From positions 1-64,000 of the forward strand of contig NZ_PDWO01000012.1 in the NCBI RefSeq assembly GCF_010211765.1: DNA of 64,000 nucleotides. Direction: 5' to 3'. Numbering within the stretch: position 1 is the stretch's first letter; each line of letters starts with the position of its first letter. This document shows positions 1 to 8,312 of the stretch, piece by piece. The notes below the pieces were generated by a model that was not told where the DNA came from, did no database searches, and saw nothing but the letters and a program-made list of their open reading frames with translations. This DNA is from Pseudoxanthomonas kaohsiungensis. GTDB lineage: Bacteria > Pseudomonadota > Gammaproteobacteria > Xanthomonadales > Xanthomonadaceae. The position numbers were made by a program, and so were the translations under genes.

Positions 1-264
1 GGTGAGCACGACCAGCAGCAGCATCAGGCCGGTCTTGTTGACCGTGCCGTTGATGGTCATCGTCCCGGTGTCGCCGCCGTGTATCCTTGGCCCCATCCAT
101 AGACGGAGCACGTACCCATGCGCAGCGGCAATCCCGCCCTCCAGGAATCCACCTTCCTCGACCTCGGCAGCGGCCGGGTGGTCACCGGCGGCGACACCGG
201 GACGATGACCATCAACGGCACGGTCAACAAGACCGGCCTGATGCTGCTGCTGGTCGTGCTCACC
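1..264. repeat. Perfect 79-bp inverted duplication at the window edge
   Basis: Bases 1-79 are the exact reverse complement of bases 186-264, which lie inside the coding sequence of the gene starting at 118. The loop between the arms is 106 nt. The left arm runs to the first base of the window, so its true length is unknown. Seen directly. Perfect identity between a coding segment and an inverted non-coding copy suggests a very recent event or a foldback artefact at a contig end; the second is my preferred explanation. Confidence 0.9.
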
Positions 265-879
265 GGCGCCTTCTCGTGGCACCAGACCTTCGGCGCCGAC
301 GGCGCGGTCAACCCGTCGATCGGGCTGTACGTGTGGGGCGGCGCGCTGTCCGGCTTCGTGATCGCGCTGGCGACCATCTTCAAGAAGACCTGGGCCCCGG
401 TGACCGCGCCGCTGTACGCGATCGCCCAGGGATTCTTCCTGGGCGCGATCTCGGCCATGTACGAGGCGCGCTTCAATGGCATCGTGATGCAGGCGGTGCT
501 ACTGACCTTCGGCACGCTGTTCGCGTTGCTGTTCGCCTACCGCAGCGGCCTGATCAAGGCCACCGAGAACTTCAAGCTCGGCGTGGTCGCCGCGACCGGC
601 GGCATCGCCCTGGTCTACCTGGCGAGCATCGTCCTGGGCTTCTTCGGCGTGCAGATCCCGATGATCCACGAGTCCGGGATCGTCGGCATCGGCTTCAGCC
701 TGTTCGTGGTGGTGATCGCCGCGCTGAACCTGGTGCTGGACTTCGACTTCATCGAAAACGCGACCGAGAAGGGCGCGCCCAAGTACATGGAGTGGTACGG
801 CGCGTTCGGCCTGATGGTCACCCTGGTGTGGCTGTACCTGGAGTTCCTGCGCCTGCTGTCGAAGCTGCAGTCGCGGTAA
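118..879 (+). CDS. Bax inhibitor-1/YccA-like membrane protein
   Basis: Protein of 253 residues. After a polar N-terminus of about 38 residues it is a string of hydrophobic helices (about six or seven) separated by short charged loops, ending in a Leu-rich helix. It resembles the BaxI_1 family (Bax-inhibitor-1-like proteins of bacteria), which are inner-membrane proteins sometimes linked to ion leak or stress; the substrate in bacteria is not settled. The ATG at 118 follows AGACGGAGCACG, which contains GGAG at a workable distance. Bases 186-264 of the gene are duplicated in inverted orientation upstream. It converges on the NhaC gene, with a shared hairpin terminator between them. Family call fairly confident, function unknown. 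Confidence 0.75.
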   Translation: MRSGNPALQESTFLDLGSGRVVTGGDTGTMTINGTVNKTGLMLLLVVLTGAFSWHQTFGADGAVNPSIGLYVWGGALSGFVIALATIFKKTWAPVTAPLYAIAQGFFLGAISAMYEARFNGIVMQAVLLTFGTLFALLFAYRSGLIKATENFKLGVVAATGGIALVYLASIVLGFFGVQIPMIHESGIVGIGFSLFVVVIAALNLVLDFDFIENATEKGAPKYMEWYGAFGLMVTLVWLYLEFLRLLSKLQSR

Positions 880-899
880 GCCGCCGCTGACTCTGTACA

Positions 900-929
900 G
901 GAAACGGGGCGCTACGGCGCCCCGTTTCC
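900..929. terminator. Bidirectional hairpin terminator
   Basis: Perfect 13-bp stem GGAAACGGGGCGC / GCGCCCCGTTTCC with a TACG loop. It lies between the converging ends of the Bax-inhibitor-like gene (stop at 879) and the NhaC gene (stop at 950). The A-rich and T-rich stem ends suit termination in both directions. Confidence 0.75.
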
Positions 930-949
930 GTTCCGGGCCCCGCCGCCCT

Positions 950-2275
950 TCAGTCGACCGCGGGCGCCACCGCTGCGGCCGGCTTACGCGCCGGCCACAG
1001 CATGAACACGATGGCCGACAGCGCGAGCAGCCAGCAGTAATACACGCTGCCGGCCAAGGCCAGCGGCGACACCGCCGCCAGCGATGCCGCCAGCAGGATC
1101 TGCGCGCCATACGGCAGCACCCCCTGGACCACGCAGGCGAAGATGTCGAGCATGCTGGCGGCCCGTCGCGGGCTGATGCCGTGACGCTGCGCGATGTCCC
1201 GGGCGAGGCTGCCGCTGACCAGTATCGCGACGGTGTTGTTGGCGGTCAGCGCGTCGGTGCCGGCGGCCAGCGCGGCGATGCTGAGTTCGCCCGACCGCCG
1301 GCCGGTGTGGCCACGCGCGAACTTCGCGATCTTCTGCGCCAGCCAGTCCAGGCCCCCGGTGGCCCTGATCAGCGCCGCCAGGCCGCCGATCAGGATCGAC
1401 AGCAGGGTGATCTCCACCATGCTCTCGAAGCCGGCATAGATGTCGCCGGCGAATTCCACCGCGCCGTAATCGGGCGCCACCGCCAGGCCGAAGCCGCCGG
1501 CCACCACCAGGCCGATCCCGAGCACCAGCACCACGTCGAGCCCGGCCACGGCCAGAGCCAGCACGAGCAGGTACGACAGCGCGAGCCAGGGCGAGACCTC
1601 GGCCGCCTCCGGCGCGGGCGCGGTCTCGCCCAGTCCGGCCAGCAGCACCAGGGTGGCAATCGCCGCCGGCGCGGCGATCTTCAGGTTCTCGCGGAACTTG
1701 TCGCGCATCTGCGCACCCTGGCTGCGGGTGGCGGCGATGGTGGTGTCGGAGATGATCGACAGGTTGTCGCCGAACATCGCCCCGCCCAGCACCGCGCCCA
1801 GCACCAGCACCCGGTCGAGCCCGGAGGCGTCGGCCACCCCCAGCGCGATGGGGACCACGGCGGCGATGGTGCCCATCGAGGTGCCGATCGAGATGGAGAC
1901 GAACGCGGCCACCAGGAACAGGCCGGGCAGGACCAGGGCCGGCGGCAGCGTACCCAGGCCCAGGGCGACCACTGCGTCGACTGCGCCGATCCCCTTGGAG
2001 ACCATGGCGAATGCGCCGGCCAGCAGGAAGACCAGGCACATCAGCATGATGTTGCCGTCGCCCATGCCCGCCAGCAGCGTGGGCTGCGCTGGCACGCCGC
2101 GTCGACGCGCCAGCCACAAGCCCAGCGCCAGGGCCGGCAGGATCGCCACTGGTGCGCGCAGCTGGTAGAAGCCCATCGGCTCGCCCTGCGCGGTGTAGTA
2201 CAGCCCGGCGCCGAAGAACAGCGCCAGGAACAACAGCAGGGGGGCCAGCGCCAGCGCGCTGGGACGGACGGACAT
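950..2275 (-). CDS. NhaC-family Na+/H+ antiporter
   Basis: 441-residue polytopic membrane protein with about 11-12 hydrophobic segments. Segments such as SISIGTSMGTIAAVVPIALG and GAMFGDNLSIISDTTIAATRSQG are typical of the NhaC/arginine-ornithine antiporter superfamily, including the conserved GDNLSxISDTT loop thought to line the ion path. Family members exchange Na+ for H+ or carry small organic acids, so the exact substrate cannot be fixed from sequence. The ATG at 2275 starts a clean N-terminal helix. It is on the same strand as and downstream of the isocitrate dehydrogenase gene, but a strong terminator (2361-2381) separates them. Confidence 0.85.
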   Translation of the reverse strand: MSVRPSALALAPLLLFLALFFGAGLYYTAQGEPMGFYQLRAPVAILPALALGLWLARRRGVPAQPTLLAGMGDGNIMLMCLVFLLAGAFAMVSKGIGAVDAVVALGLGTLPPALVLPGLFLVAAFVSISIGTSMGTIAAVVPIALGVADASGLDRVLVLGAVLGGAMFGDNLSIISDTTIAATRSQGAQMRDKFRENLKIAAPAAIATLVLLAGLGETAPAPEAAEVSPWLALSYLLVLALAVAGLDVVLVLGIGLVVAGGFGLAVAPDYGAVEFAGDIYAGFESMVEITLLSILIGGLAALIRATGGLDWLAQKIAKFARGHTGRRSGELSIAALAAGTDALTANNTVAILVSGSLARDIAQRHGISPRRAASMLDIFACVVQGVLPYGAQILLAASLAAVSPLALAGSVYYCWLLALSAIVFMLWPARKPAAAVAPAVD

Positions 2276-2360
2276 GGGCGAGCCTGCGGATGCGGGGTGC
2301 GGAGTGTGCGCCGCATCCCGCGGGCGGCCAACACCACGGATGGCACACCCGCCAACAAAA

Positions 2361-2381
2361 ACGGGACGCTGTGCGTCCCGT
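2361..2381 (-). terminator. Rho-independent terminator of the isocitrate dehydrogenase gene
   Basis: On the minus strand ACGGGACGC pairs with GCGTCCCGT around a 3-nt loop, followed directly by TTTTTGTTGG. It sits about 40 nt past the stop codon of the gene ending at 2423. Confidence 0.75.
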
Positions 2382-2422
2382 CGTTGCGTTGCCGCGGGCG
2401 GTCCGGCCCTGGCCGGCGGGGC

Positions 2423-3427
2423 TCAGAGGCGGCTGGCGATCGCCTTGGCGAAGCCCATGGTGGTGCCAGTGCCGCCCAGGTCGCCGGTCAGCGAGTCCTT
2501 GGCCGCCATGGTGGCGACGATCGCCTTGCGCAGGCGCTCGGCATTCTGCGGCTGGCCGATGTGGTCGAGCATCTGCGCGGCCGCCAGCAGCAGCGCGCAG
2601 GGATTGGCCACGCCCTTGCCGGCGATGTCCGGCGCGGTGCCGTGGACGGCCTCGAAGATCGCCGCGTGCTCGCCGATGTTGGCGCCCGGGGCCAGGCCGA
2701 GGCCGCCGACCAGGCCCGCGCACAGGTCGGAAATGATGTCGCCGAACAGGTTGGTGGTCACGATCACGTCGAACTGCTCCGGACGCATCACCAGCTGCAT
2801 GCAGGCGTTGTCGACGATCATTTCCTGGAACTCGATGTCCGGGTACTGCGCGGCCACTTCGCGGGCCACGTTGAGGAACAGGCCGGAGGTCGACTTGATG
2901 ATGTTGGCCTTGTGCACGGCGGTGACCTTCTTGCGGCCGGTGCTGCGGGCCAGTTCGAAGGCGTAGCGCACGATGCGCTCGGAACCCTTGCGGGTGATGC
3001 GGGTGCAGGAGATCGCGGTCTGGCCGTCGGCCGACACTTCCTGGCCCTCGGCCAGGTAGGCGCCCTCGGTGTTCTCGCGGACCGTGACCAGGTCGATGTT
3101 CTCGTAGCGCGAGCGGGTGTTGGGGAACGAGATCGCCGGGCGCACGTTGGCGTAAAGGTCGAAATGCCGGCGCAGGCTGACGTTGATCGAGGTGAAGCCG
3201 CCGCCGATCGGGGTGCTGAGCGGGCTCTTCAGCGCAACCTTGTTGCGCGCGATGGAGTCCAGGGTCTCCTTCGGCATGAGGTCGCCATGCTTCTCGAGGG
3301 CGACCACGCCGGCGTCGGCGAATTCGTATTCCAGGCCGGCGCCCAGCTGGTCGAGCACGTGCAGGGTCGCGTCCATGATCTCCGGGCCGATGCCGTCGCC
3401 GCGGATGACCGTGATCTTCTGGGTCAT
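2423..3427 (-). CDS. NAD-dependent isocitrate dehydrogenase
   Basis: 334-residue member of the isocitrate/isopropylmalate dehydrogenase family, oxidising isocitrate to 2-oxoglutarate in the TCA cycle. It starts with the classic ITVIRGDGIGPEI and contains VRENTEGAYLAEGQ and the isocitrate-binding segment SPLSTPIGGGFTSINVSLRR. In HGTAPDIAGKGVANP, Asp-Ile stands where NADP enzymes such as E. coli Icd carry Lys-Tyr, which indicates NAD specificity. Short homodimeric NAD-IDHs of this length are known from Xanthomonas and relatives. Isopropylmalate or homoisocitrate dehydrogenase is less likely because of the isocitrate-type loop. It is monocistronic, with its own terminator. Confidence 0.85.
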   Translation of the reverse strand: MTQKITVIRGDGIGPEIMDATLHVLDQLGAGLEYEFADAGVVALEKHGDLMPKETLDSIARNKVALKSPLSTPIGGGFTSINVSLRRHFDLYANVRPAISFPNTRSRYENIDLVTVRENTEGAYLAEGQEVSADGQTAISCTRITRKGSERIVRYAFELARSTGRKKVTAVHKANIIKSTSGLFLNVAREVAAQYPDIEFQEMIVDNACMQLVMRPEQFDVIVTTNLFGDIISDLCAGLVGGLGLAPGANIGEHAAIFEAVHGTAPDIAGKGVANPCALLLAAAQMLDHIGQPQNAERLRKAIVATMAAKDSLTGDLGGTGTTMGFAKAIASRL

Positions 3428-3579
3428 GGTGGAAGTGTTCCGGGAACAGGCGCACGGACCCGGTGGCGGGCGCGGCGCGTGGGGAGGGGAAAGTTTGTGC
3501 TGAAATTATGCCCGATCCGCCCTGAATCCCCCAAGATCGACCTTCGGAGGGCCCGGCGGGACAGCCCGGCCCGCCCGCC

Positions 3580-3984
3580 TCACCCGTGGTCGTGGGCCGG
3601 CGCGGCGGCCTGGGCATCGCCGGCCTCGAGCCGGTCGAGGAAATCCACCGCCCGCCGCAGGTGCGGGATCACGATCGAGCCGCCGACCACCAGGCCGACG
3701 GAGAACGTCTCGAAGAACTCGTCGCGACTGACCCCGGCCTCCTTGCACTGGGCCACGTGGTAGCTGATGCAGTCGTCGCAGCGCAGCACCAGCGAGGCGA
3801 CCAGGCCCAGCAGTTCCTTGGTCTTCACGTCCAGGGCACCGGCCTGGTAGGTCTGGGTGTCCAGGGCGAAGAAGCGACGCACCACCTGGTTGGGTTCGGC
3901 CAGGATGCGCTGGTTCATGCGCTGGCGGAACTCGGTGAATTCGCGCACGCGGTCCTGGCCGTCGTCCCCGTTACCGGCGCTCAT
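3580..3984 (-). CDS. Carboxymuconolactone decarboxylase (AhpD-like) family protein
   Basis: 134 residues. The segment LGLVASLVLRCDDCISYHVAQCKEAG carries the AhpD-type C-x-x-C motif (CDDC) followed by the conserved His, typical of CMD-family proteins with disulfide reductase or peroxidase-coupled activity rather than true carboxymuconolactone decarboxylation. Its ATG overlaps the TGA of grxC (ATGA at 3981-3984), implying translational coupling to glutaredoxin. The pairing supports a thiol-redox role. The ORF can be read further upstream, but only inside grxC, so this start is preferred. The C-terminus is Ala/His-rich (APAHDHG). Confidence 0.8.
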   Translation of the reverse strand: MSAGNGDDGQDRVREFTEFRQRMNQRILAEPNQVVRRFFALDTQTYQAGALDVKTKELLGLVASLVLRCDDCISYHVAQCKEAGVSRDEFFETFSVGLVVGGSIVIPHLRRAVDFLDRLEAGDAQAAAPAHDHG

Positions 3985-4280
3985 GCCGAACCCTCCGCCT
4001 GACCGTCCGGTCCGTGCCCTTCCAGCAGCGGCAGCAGCCGGCCGGCGCGATGCAGCGCCATCATGTCGTCGTAGCCGCCGACGTGGACCTCGCCGACGAA
4101 GATCTGCGGCACGCTGGTGCGGCGCGCCAGGTTCACCATCTTCTCGCGCTGGTCCGGGTGCAGGTCGATGCGGACCTCGGTCCACTCCCGGCCCTGGCTC
4201 CTGAGGAAGTTCTTGGCGGCCACGCAGTACGGGCAGATGGCGGTGGAATAGAGGGTGATCGGGGGGGCAGGGGCAGTCAC
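3981..4280 (-). CDS. grxC: Glutaredoxin 3
   Basis: 99 residues, the usual length of GrxC. The dithiol active site CPYC is at residues 16-19 in ITLYSTAICPYCVAAKNFL; the cis-Pro segment TSVPQIFVGEVHVGGYDDM binds glutathione. It reduces protein and small-molecule disulfides with glutathione in the cytoplasm. The start is GTG at 4280, chosen because a GGAG lies about 7 nt upstream and the protein then aligns end to end with the family; a longer frame upstream has no glutaredoxin homology. It is the first gene of a two-gene unit with the overlapping AhpD-like gene. Confidence 0.9.
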   Translation of the reverse strand: MTAPAPPITLYSTAICPYCVAAKNFLRSQGREWTEVRIDLHPDQREKMVNLARRTSVPQIFVGEVHVGGYDDMMALHRAGRLLPLLEGHGPDGQAEGSA

Positions 4281-4433
4281 GGGAAACTCCGCGGGACGAA
4301 TGGGGTCTGTAGCGAATATGGTAGCGGCGCCGTCGCAGGCAGCCTCCACGAGTGGAACACAGCGGGTTAACCGCCGATTCACACCTGCCGCCGCCGCCGC
4401 CCCCATCCTCCTTCCGGATCCGGAGAACCTGTT

Positions 4434-6074
4434 TTGCGCTACCTGCTGCTGGCCGCCGCCCTGACCCTGACCCTGGCCCCGATGCGTGCGCCGGCCCAGG
4501 AAGACGCGCGCCTGCCGGACATCGGCTCCTCCGCCGGCGAACTGCTGAACCCGGCCAAGCAGGCCGAGTACGGCGGGATGATGCTGCGCGAGCTGCGCAA
4601 CTACGGCTACCTGCTCGAGGATCCGCTGCTCGACGACTGGCTGCAGTCGATGGGCAACCGGCTGGGATCGAGCAGCGACCGGCCCGAGCAGCCGTACACC
4701 TTCTTCATGCTCAAGGACCGGCAGATCAACGCCTTCGCCACCCTGGGCGGCTACATCGGCATGAATGCCGGCCTGGTGCTTACCGCCCGGCGCGAGGACG
4801 AGGTCGCGGCGGTGCTGGCCCACGAAGTGGCGCACGTCACCCAGCAGCACGTGCTGCGCGGGGTCGAGCGCGCGCAGCGCGACCAGGTCCCGATCCTGCT
4901 CGGCATGCTGGCGGCGATCGTCGCCGCCCAGGCCGCCGGCGGCAGTTCGTCCGGCGAAGCCTCGGAGGCGGCCATCGCCAGCGCGATGGCGCTGATCCAG
5001 CAGAACCAGATCAACTACACCCGCTCCAACGAATCGGAAGCCGACCGGCTGGGCATCCGCACTCTCTCCCGCAGCGGCTACGACGTCGATGCGATGGCGG
5101 ACTTCTTCGAGCGCATGTCGTTCGCCATGCGCGGCAATTCCGGCGGGTACTCGGTCCCCGACTACCTGCGCACGCACCCGGTCACCACCACGCGCGTAAG
5201 CGAGTCCAAGCAGCGCGCCGAGCAGCTCAAGCGCGGCATGGTCACCGCCACCACCTCGGTGCCGGGCGGTGGCGAACGGGTGGAACGGATGGATCCGCGC
5301 AAGGTCCAGGCGCCGCCTTCCGCCACCGTCAATCCGTTGCTGCCTTCCGGCTTCCGCTTCGACCCGTTCGATCCCGTGGCCGAGGCCGCCGGGAGCCAGT
5401 TCGCCTGGGCGCAGGAGCGGCTGCGGGCACTCACCGCCAACACCCCCGACGCCGCCATCCGCGAGTACGAATCGCTGCGGCGCTCCAGCCCGGACGGCCT
5501 GACCGACCCGCAGCGCTACGGGCTGGCGGTGGCACGGCTGGCACGGCAGCCGGCGGCGGCGGCGGCCGAGCTGTCCGCGCTGCTCGAGCGGCATCCGGAC
5601 AGCCTGTGGGTGGCGCTGGCGCTGGGCGAGGCCGAATCGCGCTCGGGCCGCGCCGCCCAGGCCAACCAGCGCTTCGACGAACTGCTGCGGCGGATGCCCG
5701 GCAACCGCCCGGTGGCGCTGAGCTATGCCCGCGTCCTGGTCGAACAGGGCGGCAGCGAGGCCGGCCGCCGTGCCCAGGAAGTCCTGCGCCCGCTGCTGGC
5801 CCGCGCTGGCGCCGACCCGGTGTTCCAGCAGACCTTCGCCCGCGCCAGCGAACTGGCCGGCGATACCAGCCGCGCCGCCGAAGCGTATGCCGAGGCCGCA
5901 TTCCTGAATGGTCGTCCGGAACAGGCGCTGATCCAGCTGGAGACGCTCAAGAAGCGCGGCGACCTGGACTACGTGACCCGGTCCCGGGTCGACGCCCGCA
6001 TCGCCGCCATCACCCCGACCGTGCTGGAACTCCGCCAGCAGGGCATCCGCGACCCGGACATGGAGCGGCGCTGA
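4434..6074 (+). CDS. M48-family metalloprotease with TPR-like C-terminus (BepA-like)
   Basis: 546 residues. Signal peptide at residues 1-21 (cleavage near APAQ). The zinc motif HEVAH is at 130-134, with the third ligand Glu about 202 in NESEADRLG. Residues ~330-540 are Ala/Leu-rich helical repeats of TPR type. This architecture matches periplasmic BepA/YfgC, a chaperone-protease in outer-membrane protein assembly that works with the Bam and LPS-assembly machinery. The start is TTG at 4434: GGAGAA at 4422-4427 is ideally placed and no in-frame ATG gives a complete signal peptide. It lies upstream of phoB on the same strand, but a probable Pho-regulated promoter intervenes. Confidence 0.85.
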   Translation: MRYLLLAAALTLTLAPMRAPAQEDARLPDIGSSAGELLNPAKQAEYGGMMLRELRNYGYLLEDPLLDDWLQSMGNRLGSSSDRPEQPYTFFMLKDRQINAFATLGGYIGMNAGLVLTARREDEVAAVLAHEVAHVTQQHVLRGVERAQRDQVPILLGMLAAIVAAQAAGGSSSGEASEAAIASAMALIQQNQINYTRSNESEADRLGIRTLSRSGYDVDAMADFFERMSFAMRGNSGGYSVPDYLRTHPVTTTRVSESKQRAEQLKRGMVTATTSVPGGGERVERMDPRKVQAPPSATVNPLLPSGFRFDPFDPVAEAAGSQFAWAQERLRALTANTPDAAIREYESLRRSSPDGLTDPQRYGLAVARLARQPAAAAAELSALLERHPDSLWVALALGEAESRSGRAAQANQRFDELLRRMPGNRPVALSYARVLVEQGGSEAGRRAQEVLRPLLARAGADPVFQQTFARASELAGDTSRAAEAYAEAAFLNGRPEQALIQLETLKKRGDLDYVTRSRVDARIAAITPTVLELRQQGIRDPDMERR

Positions 6075-6101
6075 CGTGGCGGCGGCTCCAGCCCGCTGCC
6101 A

Positions 6102-6119
6102 GTGTCACAATTCGGTCAT
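6102..6119 (+). promoter_or_regulatory. Pho box-like site upstream of phoB
   Basis: GTGTCAC-AATT-CGGTCAT matches the two 7-bp half-sites with 4-bp spacing of the E. coli Pho box (CTGTCAT, 4 nt, CTGTCAC). It is followed about 8-12 nt later by -10-like hexamers (TAGTCT at 6127 or TCTAAT at 6130), as in PhoB-activated promoters where the Pho box replaces the -35. This suggests autoregulation of phoBR and co-regulation of ppk. Confidence 0.6.
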
Positions 6120-6166
6120 CGGACGGTAGTCTAATCCCGCCGTCGCCCCCATCTGTCGGGAATACC

Positions 6167-6856
6167 GTGCAGAAGCAGATCCTGATAGTCGATGACGAGC
6201 CCGCGATCCGGGACATGGTCGCCTTCGCCCTGCGCAAGGGCGACTACGCGCCGGTCCATGCCGGCGACGCGCGCGAGGCGCAGGCGGCCATCGCCGACCG
6301 CGTCCCCGACCTGATCCTGCTGGACTGGATGCTGCCGGGCACCAGCGGCCTGGACCTGGCCCGGCGCTGGCGCCGCGAGGCGCTCACCCGCGAGGTGCCG
6401 ATCATCATGCTCACCGCCCGCGGCGAGGAGAACGACCGCGTCGGCGGCCTCGAGGCCGGCGTGGACGACTACGTGGTCAAGCCGTTCTCCGCGCGCGAAC
6501 TGCTGGCGCGGATCCGCGCGGTGATGCGCCGCACGCGCGAGGACGACGAGGACGGCAGCGTGGCGGTCGGCGCGCTGCGCATCGACGGTGCCGCGCACCG
6601 CGTGTTCGCCGGCGAGGCGGCCGTGCCGATCGGCCCGACCGAGTACCGCCTGCTGCACTTCTTCATGACCCATCCCGAGCGTGTCTACAGCCGCGCCCAG
6701 CTGCTCGACCACGTCTGGGGCGGCAGCGTGTACGTGGAGGAACGCACGATCGACGTGCACATCCGCCGCCTGCGCAAGACCCTGGAGCCGTTCGGGGTGG
6801 AGAACATGGTGCAGACGGTGCGCGGCGCCGGCTACCGGTTCTCCACCGCCACCTGA
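6167..6856 (+). CDS. phoB: Phosphate regulon response regulator PhoB
   Basis: 229 residues, the standard PhoB length. The receiver domain (1-120) has the acidic pocket DDE at 9-11, phosphoacceptor Asp53 in LLDWMLPG and Lys105 in VVKPFS. The winged-helix OmpR/PhoB domain (~130-228) ends in VQTVRGAGYRFS. When phosphorylated by PhoR under phosphate limitation it activates the Pho regulon. The GTG at 6167 (VQKQILIVDDE) is chosen because it matches the usual PhoB N-terminus and lies just after a Pho box; the frame is open much further upstream without homology. phoR follows after 25 nt, then ppk1 and ppx. Confidence 0.92.
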   Translation: MQKQILIVDDEPAIRDMVAFALRKGDYAPVHAGDAREAQAAIADRVPDLILLDWMLPGTSGLDLARRWRREALTREVPIIMLTARGEENDRVGGLEAGVDDYVVKPFSARELLARIRAVMRRTREDDEDGSVAVGALRIDGAAHRVFAGEAAVPIGPTEYRLLHFFMTHPERVYSRAQLLDHVWGGSVYVEERTIDVHIRRLRKTLEPFGVENMVQTVRGAGYRFSTAT

Positions 6857-6881
6857 CCGACGCAGGACGCGCCGACCCCGG

Positions 6882-8291
6882 ATGAACGACCGCCTCGCCA
6901 CGCCACCCTCGCGCAACCGGGACACGCCCACCAGCACCGATCGGATGCCGCCGGACCTGCGCGCGGCGTGGCGGCGCACGCTGGCGGTGCTGGCCGCGCT
7001 GCTCTGCGCGGCCGCGCTGCTCGGCCTGGCGGTGGGACAGGTGGGCTGGGTGCTGGCGATCACCGCCCTGGGCGTGCTGGTGTGGCACTACTGGCGGCTG
7101 CGCCGGGTGCTGCTTGGCCTGACCGCGCGGCGGCGCTGGGAACCGGCCCGCGGCACCGGTGCCTGGAACGAACTGGACCACCTGCTCCACCGCAGCCAGG
7201 TCGAGATGCGCGCGCGCAAGCGCCGCCTGCTGGACATGCTGCGCGCCTACCGCGCCGCCGCCGCCGCGCTGCCCGATGCGGTGGTGGTGGTCGAGCGCAA
7301 CACCCAGCGCACGATCTGGTTCAACCGCGCGGCCACCGACCTGCTCGGCCTGCACCATCCGCGCGACCTCGGCGCCCCGGTGGTCGAACGCCTGCAGCCG
7401 TTGCCCCTGGCGCGCTGGCTGGCCGCCGGCCGCAATGCCGAGCCCATGCTCGACGCGCCGTCCCCGGTGGACGAGCGGATGCGGCTCAACCTGCGCCTGA
7501 TCCCCTATTCGGAGGATTACTGGCTGCTGGTGGCGCGCGACGTCAGCAAGCTGCTGCGGCTGGAACAGATGCGCCGGGACTTCGTCGCCAATGTCTCCCA
7601 CGAGCTGCGCACGCCGCTGACCGTCGTCCACGGCTACCTGGACATGCTCGACCCGGCCGACTACCCGCCGTGGCAGCCGATGCTGGCGGAAATGCAGAAG
7701 CAGTCGCAGCGGATGACCCGCCTGGTCGAGGACCTGCTGGCCCTTTCGCGGCTGGAAGCGCGCGACAGCCTGCCCGAGGAAAACGTGGCGATGGCGCCGA
7801 TGCTGGCCACCCTGCGTCGCGAGGCCGAGGCCTACAGCCAGGGCCGGCACGCCATCGAGGTCCACGACCAGGCCGGTTGCGACCTGCTCGGTTCCACCCA
7901 GGAACTGCACAGCGCGTTCTCCAACCTGGTGACCAACGCGATCCGCTACACCCCGGCCGGCGGGCGGGTGCGGGTGGACTTCGCGCGCACGCCCGAGGGC
8001 GGCGCGGTGCTGTCGGTGCGCGACACCGGTTACGGCATTCCCGAGGCGCACATCCCGCGCCTGACCGAACGCTTCTACCGGGTCTCCAGCAGCCGCTCGC
8101 GCGAAAGCGGCGGCACTGGCCTGGGCCTGTCGATCGTCAAGCACGTGCTGGGCCTGCACCAGGCCCGCCTGTCGATCGAGAGCGAAGTGGGCACCGGCAG
8201 TGTCTTCGCCTGCCATTTCGGCCCGGACCGGGTGCAGCCGCGCCAGGAAGACCCCCTTGCCCTGCCCGCCGCCGGGCAACCCACCTGCTGA
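6882..8291 (+). CDS. phoR: Phosphate regulon sensor histidine kinase PhoR
   Basis: 469 residues. Two membrane helices at about 33-49 and 53-70 separated by only a few residues, so there is almost no periplasmic sensor, as in PhoR. They are followed by a linker, a PAS-like region (~120-215), a HisKA domain with phosphorylated His240 in FVANVSHELRTPLT, and an HATPase_c domain with NLVTNAIRYTPAGG, DTGYGIP and GGTGLGLSIVKH. It phosphorylates and dephosphorylates PhoB in response to the Pst/PhoU state; no pst or phoU gene is in this window. The ATG at 6882 follows phoB by 25 nt. Confidence 0.92.
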   Translation: MNDRLATPPSRNRDTPTSTDRMPPDLRAAWRRTLAVLAALLCAAALLGLAVGQVGWVLAITALGVLVWHYWRLRRVLLGLTARRRWEPARGTGAWNELDHLLHRSQVEMRARKRRLLDMLRAYRAAAAALPDAVVVVERNTQRTIWFNRAATDLLGLHHPRDLGAPVVERLQPLPLARWLAAGRNAEPMLDAPSPVDERMRLNLRLIPYSEDYWLLVARDVSKLLRLEQMRRDFVANVSHELRTPLTVVHGYLDMLDPADYPPWQPMLAEMQKQSQRMTRLVEDLLALSRLEARDSLPEENVAMAPMLATLRREAEAYSQGRHAIEVHDQAGCDLLGSTQELHSAFSNLVTNAIRYTPAGGRVRVDFARTPEGGAVLSVRDTGYGIPEAHIPRLTERFYRVSSSRSRESGGTGLGLSIVKHVLGLHQARLSIESEVGTGSVFACHFGPDRVQPRQEDPLALPAAGQPTC

Positions 8292-8312
8292 GCCGCTACG
8301 CTACCCGCACGC

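Noticed and set aside
57-515. Minus-strand frame overlapping the Bax-inhibitor-like gene and its inverted copy
   Set aside because: It arises from the inverted duplication and antisense reading; no homology or ribosome-binding site.
1181-3763. Very long + strand open frame antisense to the NhaC and isocitrate dehydrogenase genes
   Set aside because: Low-complexity His/Gln/Arg-rich translation typical of a GC-rich shadow frame; the minus-strand genes have clear families.
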